A stretch of 64,000 nt of DNA from GCA-002727735 sp038134525 (GCA_038134525.1 JAYPVI010000008.1:36162-100161); one strand, 5' to 3'. Positions 44,302 to 54,511 are shown, numbered from the stretch's first letter. Notes: generated by a model from the letters alone, not told the origin. A program made the numbers and translations.

Positions 44302-44970
44302 TTGGTAACCTTATTAAATATAGAAACTTCAACCACAACTTGTTCTGTAAGTATTTCATTTAATGGAAAATTAATTGATGAGAAAATCATACAAAGTGAT
44401 AAATACGTACATGGTGAACAATTACATGTATTGATTCATAATCTTTTGAAAGAAAATAACATCTCATTTCAAAAGTTAAGTGGAGTTGGCATTGCGTCTG
44501 GTCCAGGCTCATTCACTGGATTAAGAATAGGAGTTTCTACAGCAAAAGGAATTGCATATGCTTTAAAAAAGCCATTAATTTCGGTTGATACAATTGAAAT
44601 CATGATGGAGAACTATGCTATTCCAAATACAAGCACAAAATGCATATATTTCCCTATGATTGATGCTAGAAGAGATGAAGTATATACAACTGGTTATAGT
44701 GCTAAAAAGGAAATCATTTTCCCATTAGATGCTCAAATAATTAATCAAGAATTCTTTGAATCAATTAGTCATTTTGAATCCATTTACTTTATAGGAAGTG
44801 GTGCTAAAAAATTTCAAGATATATTATTTAAGCATCTTATAATTGACACAACAGATTTAAACATTTCAAGTGGCATGACTAAACTTACCTATGCTAAATT
44901 TAAAAATGGGGATTTTGAAGACGTGGCCTATTTTGTTCCACGTTATTTAAAAGATTTTAAACCATTTTAA
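44302..44970 (+). CDS. tsaB: tRNA t6A37 synthesis protein TsaB
   Basis: The protein is 222 residues with a TTG start at 44302, just after the lptB stop; no alternative precedes LLNIETSTTTCSVSI. The ASKHA motifs SGVGIASGPGSFTGLRIGVSTAKGIA (as GIASGPGSFTGLRIG) and FPMIDARRDEVYTTGY are typical. It partners with TsaD and TsaE to make threonylcarbamoyl adenosine in tRNA. Confidence 0.93.
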   Translation: MVTLLNIETSTTTCSVSISFNGKLIDEKIIQSDKYVHGEQLHVLIHNLLKENNISFQKLSGVGIASGPGSFTGLRIGVSTAKGIAYALKKPLISVDTIEIMMENYAIPNTSTKCIYFPMIDARRDEVYTTGYSAKKEIIFPLDAQIINQEFFESISHFESIYFIGSGAKKFQDILFKHLIIDTTDLNISSGMTKLTYAKFKNGDFEDVAYFVPRYLKDFKPF

Positions 44971-45020
44971 AAAAAACACAGCTATATACACTCTAAATAA
45001 AATTATTACTGATATTTGCC

Positions 45021-45434
45021 ATGTATTATAAACGTATGAATCTTTATTACAAAGAAGCGTCTGAAAAAACCCCTTTAGTCTCTTTCAATTTTGAAAAGGG
45101 TGTATTCATTTTAGAAGGTCAAAGTATATTAGATGACCCAGAATCGTTTTTTCATTCTATAGAAAATCGTGTTAAAGCTTACATTAAGAAACCTGCTCAG
45201 CAGACCATTCTTACTCTTAACTTAAGTGCAATAAATATTTCTTCATCAAAATTTCTACTAAATATTGTAATGTTATTAGATGAATTGTACCAACAGAAAA
45301 AAGAGGTGAAAATAAGATGGGTTTACAATAACGATGAAGATGGGAATTACGAATTGGGTAATGATTTCGCTGATATGGTTTCAGTGCCGTTTGAATTCAT
45401 TGAGACTGTCCAAAATTTTATGACTACCATATAA
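45021..45434 (+). CDS. SiaC-like regulatory phosphoprotein (DUF1987)
   Basis: The protein is 137 residues; an ATG at 45036 is also possible. Family features are TPLVSFNFEKGVFILEGQS (as SFNFEKGVFILEGQS), DDPESFFHSIENRVKAYI, the INISSSKFLLNIV segment around the regulatory phosphosite, and VKIRWVYNNDEDGNYELGNDF. In Pseudomonas SiaC is phosphorylated by SiaB and activates a diguanylate cyclase. No SiaA, SiaB or GGDEF gene is nearby, so the partner is unknown. Confidence 0.8.
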   Translation: MYYKRMNLYYKEASEKTPLVSFNFEKGVFILEGQSILDDPESFFHSIENRVKAYIKKPAQQTILTLNLSAINISSSKFLLNIVMLLDELYQQKKEVKIRWVYNNDEDGNYELGNDFADMVSVPFEFIETVQNFMTTI

Positions 45435-45445
45435 AAACTACTGTT

Positions 45446-46042
45446 ATGATTTCTTATTCTATTATTAAACAGTTAAGCTGTTATTGTGTTTTATGTCTGT
45501 TGATTATACAATGTAATAAAGGCCCAGAAAAAAATGAAGATGCAATTCCAGTAGTTCAGTCAACTACAAAAAATGCATTAAGAATCGCCTATGTAAATAG
45601 CGATACCGTTTCAAAGTATTATGATTTTGCTTCTTTAATTCAAACTAAATTACTCAACAAGAGAAGTTCTGCTGAAAATCAACTTAAGGACAAAATGAAT
45701 AGTTATCAAAAATTAAGAGCTGACTTTGAAAAAGCAGCTCCGATTATGGGTGAAAGAGAAAAAATGGAAAAGGCTCAGAATATCATGAATCTAGAGCAAG
45801 AAATTATGAAAGTAGAACAAGATTTAACGGATCAGCTTGCGCAAGAAGAGCTTATGTTAACTGAAAATTACATCCTTAAAACAAATGAATACATGCAAAT
45901 AATTGGAAAGGAATTAGGATATGATTTTGTATTGAGTTTTAGAATTGGAGGCCCAATGCTTTATGCTGACTCATCTCATGATATCACAAAGGAAGTAATT
46001 CAGTTATTAAATGAACAGTATAATTCTTCCATAACAGAATGA
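45446..46042 (+). CDS. OmpH/Skp-like periplasmic chaperone, lipoprotein
   Basis: The protein is 198 residues with a lipoprotein signal ending LIIQC (Cys23). After IAYVNSDTVSKYYDFA, the classical Skp start, a long coiled coil (about 75-150) follows. The last part AEEL-x-ITENYILKTNEYMQIIGKELGYDFVLSF-like closes the family pattern (LGYDFVLSFRIGGPMLYAD). Skp-like proteins bind unfolded outer-membrane proteins. It is 11 bp after the SiaC-like gene. Confidence 0.85.
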   Translation: MISYSIIKQLSCYCVLCLLIIQCNKGPEKNEDAIPVVQSTTKNALRIAYVNSDTVSKYYDFASLIQTKLLNKRSSAENQLKDKMNSYQKLRADFEKAAPIMGEREKMEKAQNIMNLEQEIMKVEQDLTDQLAQEELMLTENYILKTNEYMQIIGKELGYDFVLSFRIGGPMLYADSSHDITKEVIQLLNEQYNSSITE

Positions 46043-46092
46043 TCGTTATTAAATTTTTATTTAAATTATAAAAGTTTATAAGGAATAAATCT

Positions 46093-46803
46093 GTGAGAAT
46101 CCTTCATTTTATTGAAAAACATCAGAATGCCATTGCTGTTACCTTAATGGTTCATGTGTTCGTTTTTGTTTGGTTAAATATTCAGCACATTTCATTTTAC
46201 ACCATTCAACCAAAAGAAAAGGTAGTAGCTACATTAGATTTTACTTTTGAACAACTTAGAGATATGGAAGCTAAACAAGATGAAATCAATAGTGAAAACA
46301 TAGAAGATATTAAAAATCTAACTTCCAATTTTGATTCTAAAAAACCCATAAATTCTGCAAAACAAAAGGGGCAAATTGAACAGGAAGTCTTAAATGAATT
46401 AACGCAATTTGAAAGTGAAACTTTTAACTTTTTATCCAAGGATAATCCAACTTTAATTGAAATGCAAAGTGCTGATGAAAATCAAACCAACAAAGTTCAG
46501 AATACCTCAGTTGAAAAAATGAATGAAGCTATTGCAAAGTATTATGTTAAGGATAGATATACGCTCATTCAAAAAGTTCCATCTTATTTATGTAATTCAT
46601 CAGGAACTGTTAGATTACTAATCAAAGTAAATCAAAAAGGGACTGTGATGGATTGCAAGGTAGATGAAACCCATACTACAACTCAAAATAGCTGCCTAAT
46701 ATCAAATGCAATTAAATACACCAAAAACTGGAAATTTAATTCAGCGTTTTCACAAGGAAATAGGGTTGATGGTTGGGTAGAATTTATTTATTTATCACAA
46801 TAA
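46093..46803 (+). CDS. TonB-like energy transducer
   Basis: The protein is 236 residues with a GTG start at 46093. One membrane helix lies near residues 15-32 (AIAVTLMVHVFVFVW). A charged linker about 40-145 follows, then a TonB-like C-terminal domain (GTVRLLIKVNQKGTVMDCKV, WKFNSAFSQGNRVDGWVEF). TonB proteins transfer inner-membrane energy to outer-membrane receptors. No exbB/exbD are adjacent, but a TonB-dependent receptor lies two genes downstream, suggesting a dedicated pair. Confidence 0.75.
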   Translation: MRILHFIEKHQNAIAVTLMVHVFVFVWLNIQHISFYTIQPKEKVVATLDFTFEQLRDMEAKQDEINSENIEDIKNLTSNFDSKKPINSAKQKGQIEQEVLNELTQFESETFNFLSKDNPTLIEMQSADENQTNKVQNTSVEKMNEAIAKYYVKDRYTLIQKVPSYLCNSSGTVRLLIKVNQKGTVMDCKVDETHTTTQNSCLISNAIKYTKNWKFNSAFSQGNRVDGWVEFIYLSQ

Positions 46804-46805
46804 GT

Positions 46806-48626
46806 ATGTTTAGAAAGTATCTAAAATATTATCTTATTTACCTAATCCTATTAATATTTGGTGTTGGGGTTTCTATCGAAATAGAAAGTCAAACAAAAAA
46901 AAGTGGATTAATAAAACAAGAAAAAATAATTACTTATTGGAATAAGGAAAAAAATATCATAAGAAGTATTGGCCAATATCATAGTGAGGGATTTTCAGCT
47001 GTAGGAGAAAAAATTGGAAAATGGATTTTCTATTATCCAACAGGAAAAGTAAGAGAAGTAAGTCATTTTTTCCTAGGTCAATTACATGGCTCCTACAAGG
47101 CATTTTATGAAAATGGAGAATTAAAATTTGACGGTTTTTTCTTTTTAGGGAAGCCTGATTCCACATTTAAGTCATACTATGGCAATGGTGTTTTATCTGA
47201 AAAAGGCTCCTACCAAATTAATCCCAAAATTGAGTATGGAGATACCCTAAATTTATTGTATTTAAAAAATAAACCAAGTTTATATACATCAATGAAAATT
47301 AACAACTGGGAATATTTCTACAATAATGGAAAGCCTATGGAAAAAACACAGTTTAAAAAAGGGGATACGACAGAACTCATTCTACAATTTTATGACACAT
47401 CAGGTTTAGCACTTATAACAAGTGGTAATGGCACAAGGAAAACTTACTTTCCTGATGGCAAACTAAGAAGTTTGGCGGAATATAAGTCAGGGATTAAACA
47501 CGGCAAATACAACTTGTATAAGCCCAATGGTCAACTTAGAAAAACAGGGTTTTATAAAAATGGTCTAATGGACAGTGTTTGGGAGGAAACATTTATAGTT
47601 ATTGATACTGCTTATCAATTAACCCAATTCAAAAAAGGAATGAAAAATGGAATATTTAAAGAATATTATCCTGAAGGCAATATCAGCATGGAGGGAAGAT
47701 ACCAAAACAACTTAAAAGATGGATATTGGGAATACTACTTTGTAAATGGGAAATTTGACATGAAAGGTGGATTTAAAAAAGATTTACAAGATGGATATTG
47801 GGAATATTTTTACCCAAGTGGTCAATTATATTATGAAGGGTCTTTTGTCAACGGGCAAAAAAACAAGGATTGGAAGTTTTACTATAACGATGGAAAAGTT
47901 TGGAAAGAAGGTAGCTATCAATTTGATCAAAAAAATGGAAATTGGGTTACCTTTTTTGAGTCTGGACAAAAGGCAATGGAAGGGAAATTTAAAAATGATA
48001 AGGAAGAGGGGGTATGGAAATCATGGTACGAAAATGGTCAATTGAAAGATAAAGGGTATTTCTCTGAGGGTAGAATGAATTACCATTGGGATGGCTATTA
48101 CAAGAACGGTCAATTAAAGTATTCAGGTGATTATGAAAATGACCACCGAAACAATAAATGGTCATATTGGGATCCTAATGGGAAATTAATTGAAATACGA
48201 CATTACAAAGTAATTGATTACAAAAATGAAATTGTAGTAAGAGATCAAAGAGCATTAAAAAGATCTGTCAATCACGGAAAATGGGTTAAGTACAGTGAAG
48301 TGGATGGAAGTGTAAAAAGTGAAGAGAATTATGCTGATGGAAAATTAGACGGGGTGTCAAAATTCTACCATCCTGGTGGTGTGATCATACATAGAAGTAT
48401 TAACTATAAAAACGGCCTATTGGATGGTAAAAGTGAATTTTTTGGTAGAAAAGGGAATAAGATTGGTGAAACTAATTACAAAGAAAATAAGAAACATGGT
48501 GATATGATGTTATTCAGTAAAAAGGGTAAACTCATTTATCATGTAATTTATAAAGAGGGAGTAAAAACAAGGGATATCATTAAAAAAGTATCCTACAAAT
48601 ACTTTTCTTCAAGAAATAAAAAATAA
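46806..48626 (+). CDS. MORN-2 repeat protein (YwqK-like), secreted
   Basis: The ATG at 46806 gives 606 residues, two bases after the TonB-like stop. An N-terminal hydrophobic segment (about 8-26) acts as signal or anchor. At least a dozen repeats of 22-24 residues fill the rest, of the form YYPSGQLYYEGSFVNGQKN-W: NG-L-x-x-G-Y/F-x-x-G-x-x-x-G-x-W. Proteins of this class are often labelled antitoxins by homology to YwqK; there is no toxin here. A scaffold or surface role near the TonB-dependent receptor is more plausible. Confidence 0.8.
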   Translation: MFRKYLKYYLIYLILLIFGVGVSIEIESQTKKSGLIKQEKIITYWNKEKNIIRSIGQYHSEGFSAVGEKIGKWIFYYPTGKVREVSHFFLGQLHGSYKAFYENGELKFDGFFFLGKPDSTFKSYYGNGVLSEKGSYQINPKIEYGDTLNLLYLKNKPSLYTSMKINNWEYFYNNGKPMEKTQFKKGDTTELILQFYDTSGLALITSGNGTRKTYFPDGKLRSLAEYKSGIKHGKYNLYKPNGQLRKTGFYKNGLMDSVWEETFIVIDTAYQLTQFKKGMKNGIFKEYYPEGNISMEGRYQNNLKDGYWEYYFVNGKFDMKGGFKKDLQDGYWEYFYPSGQLYYEGSFVNGQKNKDWKFYYNDGKVWKEGSYQFDQKNGNWVTFFESGQKAMEGKFKNDKEEGVWKSWYENGQLKDKGYFSEGRMNYHWDGYYKNGQLKYSGDYENDHRNNKWSYWDPNGKLIEIRHYKVIDYKNEIVVRDQRALKRSVNHGKWVKYSEVDGSVKSEENYADGKLDGVSKFYHPGGVIIHRSINYKNGLLDGKSEFFGRKGNKIGETNYKENKKHGDMMLFSKKGKLIYHVIYKEGVKTRDIIKKVSYKYFSSRNKK

Positions 48627-48649
48627 CTATTTTGCTTAAAATTCATCTT

Positions 48650-51148
48650 ATGACATCGATTTTCAACTTACCATTTAATCGGATTTATATTGTCTTTTCA
48701 TTTTTGATTTTCACTTCTAGCATAATTGTAGCACAAACAGAAAAAACAGTTACTATAAAAGGAATTATATTAGATGGAGAAGAGGAAGGAGAACCACTAA
48801 TTGGAGGTAATGTAATACTTAACAATGGTGATGGTGCAGCTACTGACTTCAATGGGGCATACAGTTTTAACACCAAACCCGGTTCCTACACCATTTCGGT
48901 TAAATACATTGGTTATCAAACCCACACAGAGAATATTCAATTGATAGACGGAGAAACCAAAGAGTTCAGTCTGACCTTAATGCCTGAGTCAAATCAATTA
49001 GATGATGTGGTCATTTCAGCTAGTAAATATGAACAAAAGCTAGGTGATGTACCAGTTTCTATGGCGGTGATAAAACCTGCATTAATTGAAAATAAAGCTA
49101 CTAGAGATGCGCAAGCTATTGTGGAGCAAGTTCCTGGAGTTCAAATCAATGAAAATCAAGTAAGTATTAGGGGTGGTAGTGGTTGGAGTTATGGAGCCGG
49201 AAGCAGGGTATTAGTTATGGTGGACGGGATGCCTATGCTAGCTGGGGATGCCAATGATATTAAATGGTCTGCTATTCCTCTTGAAAATATTTCTCAAATA
49301 GAGATTTTAAAAGGAGCTTCATCAGTCCTTTACGGATCTTCTGCACTGAACGGAGTAATCAACATTAGAACACAATACCCAAAAGATAAACCTGTGACCA
49401 AAGTGAATATATCTAATGGCTTTTATAATAATGGATATGCATCACGAATGGGAACCTCTTTAATTTCTGGAGACTCTGTTTTAGATCAAAGGAGTGATCA
49501 AACTTGGTGGGATAGCCCAAGGGGATACGTTCAGGGAAATTTTACTCATTTGAGAAAGTTATCAGAAAACGATGAATTAGTTGTTGGCGGTTTTTTCATG
49601 AAAGATCAAGGATACCGTTTTGGAGAAAATGACCAAAGAGCTAGAATTAATGGAGGTTGGAAACATTTTTCAAAGAAATACAAAGGGCTTTCATATGGTA
49701 TTAACCTCAACAACAATTTCAATAATAGTACGATTTTCTTTTTGTGGGCCAATGCCGACAGCGTACTTCATGCACTTGGTGGTGTAGATTCGGCAACCAC
49801 AACGATGAGTACGTCTTCTTCTTCTAGAATAATGATTGATCCATACATTTCATTTGTAAATGAAAATGGGCAAGAGCATCATCTAAAAACTCGATTCTTT
49901 AGAACAGACAATCAAAATAACACCAATCAAGCAGCTACCTCAAATTACTATTTTGGAGAATATCAGTTCCAAAAACGATTTGAAAATAAATTTACCATTA
50001 CCAGTGGAGCAATGTCCTCCTATACAGATGTTATTTCAGAACTGTATGGAAATCACACTTCCACAAATTTAGCTGCGTATTTTCAAGGTGACAAAAAATG
50101 GGAAAAATTTAACCTGACTGCTGGAATGAGGTTTGAGTATTTTAAAATTGATAATGTCCAATCGGAAGGAAAGTTATTTAATAAAGATTTAAACATCCCT
50201 TTTCAGCCCGTATTTAGAATTGGGTCAACCTATCAACCTGCTGAATACACTTTCTTAAGAGCTTCTTACGGACAAGGTTATAGATTTCCATCTATTGCTG
50301 AAAAATACATCTCCACATTTGTGGGTGGACTCAACATTTTTCCAAACAATAATATTCAACCAGAATACGGATGGAGTGCTGAAATTGGGCTTAAGCAAGG
50401 TTTTAAAATTAACAATTTCAAAGGTTATTTTGATGCATCATTATTTATGACGCAATATACCGATATGATGGAATTTATGTTTGGTATCTACGATAGCTTA
50501 GGTAATGATATAAATTACGATCAATTCATTACGCTTTTAGGCGGGAACATTAATAATATTTCAAAATTATTTGGTGCCAGAAGTACTAATGTTCAAAACG
50601 CCAATATACCTGGTTTTGAATTTAACATAGTTGGTCAAGGAGATTTAACGGATGATCTGTCTTTTACAACATTAGCTGGTTATACTTATATAAATCCAAT
50701 AGCTGTAAATCCTGACTCCGCCTATCTATCTACGTTTAGTAATCCGGAATTTAATACACTAAAATATCGTAATAAACATATGGTAAAAATTGACTTTCAG
50801 CTAGATTATAAAAAAATAGCTTTTGGACTAAGCACTAGATATACTAGCTTAATGGAGAATATTGATGGCATATTAGAGACTGATAATATTATTATAACTG
50901 TAATTCATCCTACTAATGGACCAGCTAATCTTGCTACTGGTGAAAATATACTTAATGGATATGGAGATTACCGAGCGGCTAGAATGACTGGAGATATTGT
51001 ATTTGATGCAAGACTTTTGTATACTATAAATCAAAAATCTAAAATATCAATTCTTATGAATAATGTTCTCAACAGAGAATACACAAATCGCCCAGGAAAT
51101 GTAATGCCACCTAGAACATTACTATGGCAGTACTCTTTGACTTTTTAA
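48650..51148 (+). CDS. TonB-dependent outer-membrane receptor
   Basis: The protein is 832 residues (TTG at 48632 would add six). After the signal peptide, a CarboxypepD-like domain (about 33-115, IKGIILDGEEEGEPLIGGNV) is followed by the plug (DDVVISASKYEQKLGDVPVSM; SQIEILKGASSVLYGSSALNGVINI) and a 22-strand barrel. It ends LLWQYSLTF with terminal Phe. Substrate is unknown; there is no siderophore or glycan gene beside it. It overlaps the convergent recX by 4 bp. Confidence 0.93.
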   Translation: MTSIFNLPFNRIYIVFSFLIFTSSIIVAQTEKTVTIKGIILDGEEEGEPLIGGNVILNNGDGAATDFNGAYSFNTKPGSYTISVKYIGYQTHTENIQLIDGETKEFSLTLMPESNQLDDVVISASKYEQKLGDVPVSMAVIKPALIENKATRDAQAIVEQVPGVQINENQVSIRGGSGWSYGAGSRVLVMVDGMPMLAGDANDIKWSAIPLENISQIEILKGASSVLYGSSALNGVINIRTQYPKDKPVTKVNISNGFYNNGYASRMGTSLISGDSVLDQRSDQTWWDSPRGYVQGNFTHLRKLSENDELVVGGFFMKDQGYRFGENDQRARINGGWKHFSKKYKGLSYGINLNNNFNNSTIFFLWANADSVLHALGGVDSATTTMSTSSSSRIMIDPYISFVNENGQEHHLKTRFFRTDNQNNTNQAATSNYYFGEYQFQKRFENKFTITSGAMSSYTDVISELYGNHTSTNLAAYFQGDKKWEKFNLTAGMRFEYFKIDNVQSEGKLFNKDLNIPFQPVFRIGSTYQPAEYTFLRASYGQGYRFPSIAEKYISTFVGGLNIFPNNNIQPEYGWSAEIGLKQGFKINNFKGYFDASLFMTQYTDMMEFMFGIYDSLGNDINYDQFITLLGGNINNISKLFGARSTNVQNANIPGFEFNIVGQGDLTDDLSFTTLAGYTYINPIAVNPDSAYLSTFSNPEFNTLKYRNKHMVKIDFQLDYKKIAFGLSTRYTSLMENIDGILETDNIIITVIHPTNGPANLATGENILNGYGDYRAARMTGDIVFDARLLYTINQKSKISILMNNVLNREYTNRPGNVMPPRTLLWQYSLTF

Positions 51149-51609
51149 GTGAAAATACGTTCAACTGTATCATAAACCAATTCACCTTCAAATCCTTTGG
51201 CATTTAAGGCATTGCATATTTTTTGTTTTGCCTGAAAACTATCGTCAATACTAATCTGCGCCTTCTTTTTTAAGGCTAAATCTTTTATTAATGCTTGATA
51301 AGCGTCATCATCTATGAGGTTTAAAGCGTGATCTATAAAAGATTCCTCAATGCCCTTAATCAACAACTGTTGTTTGATTTTTAGTTTTCCCCATTTGTAA
51401 AAATTGAATCGATCATGTGTAAAGGCCTTAGCATATCGGTTATGGTCAATGTACTTTTCCTTTTTTAATTTATTAATTAGCTTGTGTTTTTCTGATAATT
51501 TAAGTTGGAATTTTTGCAATCCAACCATGACTTCTCTTGCAGATAATTCTTTTTTAGAACATCTATTTGAAAAATAGAAATACGCTTTTTTAAAATGTTC
51601 AGCGGACAT
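51145..51609 (-). CDS. recX: Regulatory protein RecX
   Basis: The ATG at 51609 overlaps the upstream stop by one base and gives 154 residues. The three-helix repeats LSAREVMVGLQKF, LKKEKYIDHNRYAKAFTHDRFNFYKWGKLKIKQQL (as YIDHNRYAKAFTHD and WGKLKIKQQLLIKGI) and AKQKICNALNAKGFEGELVYDTV are typical RecX. It inhibits RecA filaments. recA is not nearby. Confidence 0.92.
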   Translation of the reverse strand: MSAEHFKKAYFYFSNRCSKKELSAREVMVGLQKFQLKLSEKHKLINKLKKEKYIDHNRYAKAFTHDRFNFYKWGKLKIKQQLLIKGIEESFIDHALNLIDDDAYQALIKDLALKKKAQISIDDSFQAKQKICNALNAKGFEGELVYDTVERIFT

Positions 51610-52631
51610 TATTTTGTTAGAACCCAAGAAGATATTTCTTCTTCCTTCTTTATTTCTATTTGGGCTAGAATAGCATCTTCTTTTTGATCATATGTTGCTA
51701 AAGCAACTCTGTGTAGATTTTTGTGAACATCCAGTTTATATGCCTTATGACCCTTTTTATTCAGTTTTTTAATCAGTCTAGAAGAATTCTTTTCATTCCC
51801 AAAACAACCCACTATCACATGGTATTTTGGGGTTATAGATGCTAATGTCTCGTTAGTAGGCTTTTTGTTAATTATTAACGGATTTCCAGAAAGTTCATCA
51901 AGTTGTTCAGCTACTTCTCTTTCATTAATGGTATTTTTCAATGTGGTAGAAGCTTCATTAGATACCTCTACATTCTTTTGAATAACGTTATTTAAATCTG
52001 TTAAACTTTTAATTTCCTTTGAATACGTAAAAGGATTTAAATCAGAATAACTGAAATTCGATGGATTAGTAAGTAAGTCCGTTTTTAATGGAATCCAAGC
52101 GGAGTAGAATAACATCGGAACTATAGCGGCTGCTATCCACCATTTACTTTTGTTTACCTCATTTTTTGGTGAGATTTTAAAAACTTTAGTCGGCTCTTTT
52201 TCATTTAATTCTGCAGACTTAAATTCATTAATGTTTATCGGTGGTAACCCAAATGAAGCATCTAAAAAATTAGCTGACTTCTGTTTGAATAACAAGGCTT
52301 TATTTTCATAAAAGAGGGTCCCGAGATCGATAAATTGAAATGTATTTTTCTTTTCTAGTTCCCTATGTATGGAAAGCACAAAATCAGCAATAATTTGAGT
52401 AGCTCTAGAAAAAGAAACGTTTTGATCTTGTGCTATTTGATTGGCAAGTAATCCATCGTTGTTCTTCAAATTAATATTAAATAATATCTGTTTTGAAGGC
52501 GGGGAAAAAAAACCAGTTACCTCATCTAAACTTGCGGGTTTATATTGGGCAACAAATCCTCCAAAATCAGGTATAATTACACAATCATGTTGATGTAATA
52601 ATTGAACGATGTAATTATTGAAGTGATCCAC
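51609..52631 (-). CDS. HU-CCDC81 and SPOR domain protein
   Basis: The protein is 340 residues. The N-terminal HU/CCDC81-like region starts YIVQLLHQHDCVIIPDFGGFVAQY and covers about 1-130. A single membrane helix (WWIAAAIVPMLFYSAW) is near 172-187. A C-terminal SPOR domain (about 262-340, KYHVIVGCFGNEKNSSRLIKKL) binds denuded peptidoglycan. This suggests a link between an HU-like domain inside and septal wall outside, common in Bacteroidetes but not characterised. Confidence 0.88.
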   Translation of the reverse strand: MDHFNNYIVQLLHQHDCVIIPDFGGFVAQYKPASLDEVTGFFSPPSKQILFNINLKNNDGLLANQIAQDQNVSFSRATQIIADFVLSIHRELEKKNTFQFIDLGTLFYENKALLFKQKSANFLDASFGLPPININEFKSAELNEKEPTKVFKISPKNEVNKSKWWIAAAIVPMLFYSAWIPLKTDLLTNPSNFSYSDLNPFTYSKEIKSLTDLNNVIQKNVEVSNEASTTLKNTINEREVAEQLDELSGNPLIINKKPTNETLASITPKYHVIVGCFGNEKNSSRLIKKLNKKGHKAYKLDVHKNLHRVALATYDQKEDAILAQIEIKKEEEISSWVLTK

Positions 52632-52681
52632 AATATCAAAAATAATAAATTCTAACTAATTCGGCATAACCTATAGTTATT

Positions 52682-54472
52682 CTATTCCGAATGAAAATAC
52701 TGATGTAATAATTTTGCTTTATATGTACCAACACTTTTTTGTAGATCGTCTAAATTCAAACTTTTTATAGATTCAACTGATCCAAATTGTTTTAAAAGGT
52801 GAATAGCTGTTTTCTCTCCAATGCCTTCTATTTGATTTAATTCAGATTTTAACGTTCCTTTCACCCGCTTTTGCCTATGATAAGTTATGCCAAAACGATG
52901 AGCCTCATTTCTCATTTGTTGTATGATTTTTAAAGAGGTTGATTTTTTATCTAAGTATAAAGGTAACTGATCATTAGGAAAATATATTTCTTCTAACTTT
53001 TTAGCTATTCCAATAATGCTAATCTTGTTTTCCAAACCCAATTTACGTAAACTTTTTATAGCGCTTGACAATTGGCCCTTACCACCATCTACCACAATTA
53101 ATTGTGGTAAGGAAGCTCCTTCATTGATCATCCTATTATATCTTCGATAAATCACCTCTTCCATTGAGGCAAAATCATTTGGTCCTTCAACTGTTTTAAT
53201 ATTAAAATGCCTATATTCTTTTTTAGCGGGTTTCGCACTTTTGAAAACTACACATGCTGCAACAGGATAACTTCCTTGAAAATTTGAATTGTCAAAACAC
53301 TCCATATGTAATGGGACCTCTCTAAGCCTTAAGTCAGACTTTAATTGATTTAAAATGTAATTTTTTTTCGCATCAGGATCTTTTAAATGCTCAGCTCTTA
53401 ATAATTCATTTTTCTTAGCAACAGCATTTTTCTTAGAAAGGAGAAGTAAATTACGTTTATCACCTCTTTGTGGTATGTGTATTTTAAATGTTGCCTCAAT
53501 GGGTATAGGAATAGGCAAAACTAATTCCTTAATGTCATTAAAAAATTCAGTTAAATTATTCCCTAAGGCGTGTAACAAGACTCGCTCATCGTCCTCATCC
53601 ATGGTTGTTTGCATTATTGTTGTTTTGCTTTTAATAATGGTTCCTTGCATCACTAACAAAGCATTGATATAAGCATAATTCAAATCTTTGGTATAATTCA
53701 TAACCCCTAGAGAAGTGATATTGGTATCAACTACTGTGGATTTATATTGAAATTTTTCAAGTTGCTTTATTTTAGATTTTACCTCATTGGCCTCCTCAAA
53801 TTGATAGACACTAGCATGGCTTTCCATTTCTTTTTTCAATTCTCTCAACACCTTACTGAACTCACCGTTAAGGGCCAATTTCAAATGGTTTACACGATCA
53901 TTATAAGAGCTTACCGTAACTTTCCCCTGACAACATCCTTTGCAATTTCCTATGTAAAAATCAACCGCTGTATTGAACTCTCCTTTATCAATTTTTTCTT
54001 CACTTAAAACGTGATTACAGGATCTTAGTTCAAAGCATGTCTTGGCCATTTCAATAACGGTTTTCACCACTTTTACAGAAGGATATGGACCAAAATAAAC
54101 AGAACCATCATTTATTTTTTTTCTGGTATAAAAAATTCTAGGGAATAATTCATTTTTTATACATATCCAAGGATATGTTTTATCGTCTTTTAATTGGATA
54201 TTATATTTCGGTTGGTACTCTTTGATTAACTTATTTTCTAACAACAATGCATCAATTTCTGAATCCAAGTGTATGGTTTTGATTGTGGCTACCTTTCCCA
54301 CCATCGCCTTGGTTTTACCATTTTCGAATTTCTTTTTATTAAAATAGGAGGCTACCCTATTTTTTATCTTTTTTGCTTTACCTACATACAATAGCTTCTC
54401 ATCAACATCGTAAAATTGATAAACACCTGGTAGGTTATCTAGCACTTTAATTTGCTCAGCTATTGAACTCAA
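52682..54472 (-). CDS. uvrC: Excinuclease ABC subunit C
   Basis: The protein is 596 residues with a TTG start at 54472. GIY-YIG nuclease domain at about 13-90 (LPGVYQFYDVDEKLLYVGKAKK), Cys-rich region (CFELRSCNHVL, GNCKGCCQGK), UVR motif near 210-240 (VYQFEEANEVKSKIKQLEK), RNase H-like nuclease (HMECFDNSNFQGSYPVAACV, VVDGGKGQLSSA) and a final HhH pair (IEGIGEKTAIHLLKQFGS). It makes both incisions in nucleotide excision repair. Confidence 0.97.
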   Translation of the reverse strand: MSSIAEQIKVLDNLPGVYQFYDVDEKLLYVGKAKKIKNRVASYFNKKKFENGKTKAMVGKVATIKTIHLDSEIDALLLENKLIKEYQPKYNIQLKDDKTYPWICIKNELFPRIFYTRKKINDGSVYFGPYPSVKVVKTVIEMAKTCFELRSCNHVLSEEKIDKGEFNTAVDFYIGNCKGCCQGKVTVSSYNDRVNHLKLALNGEFSKVLRELKKEMESHASVYQFEEANEVKSKIKQLEKFQYKSTVVDTNITSLGVMNYTKDLNYAYINALLVMQGTIIKSKTTIMQTTMDEDDERVLLHALGNNLTEFFNDIKELVLPIPIPIEATFKIHIPQRGDKRNLLLLSKKNAVAKKNELLRAEHLKDPDAKKNYILNQLKSDLRLREVPLHMECFDNSNFQGSYPVAACVVFKSAKPAKKEYRHFNIKTVEGPNDFASMEEVIYRRYNRMINEGASLPQLIVVDGGKGQLSSAIKSLRKLGLENKISIIGIAKKLEEIYFPNDQLPLYLDKKSTSLKIIQQMRNEAHRFGITYHRQKRVKGTLKSELNQIEGIGEKTAIHLLKQFGSVESIKSLNLDDLQKSVGTYKAKLLHQYFHSE

Positions 54473-54511
54473 TGAATGGACTTTTAAAAATAAATATAGC
54501 TAAAATAAAAG

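Noticed and set aside
46806..48626. Toxin-antitoxin system based on the YwqK-like repeat protein
   Set aside because: There is no toxin-like partner gene. The neighbours are a TonB-like protein and a TonB-dependent receptor, and the protein has a signal or anchor segment.
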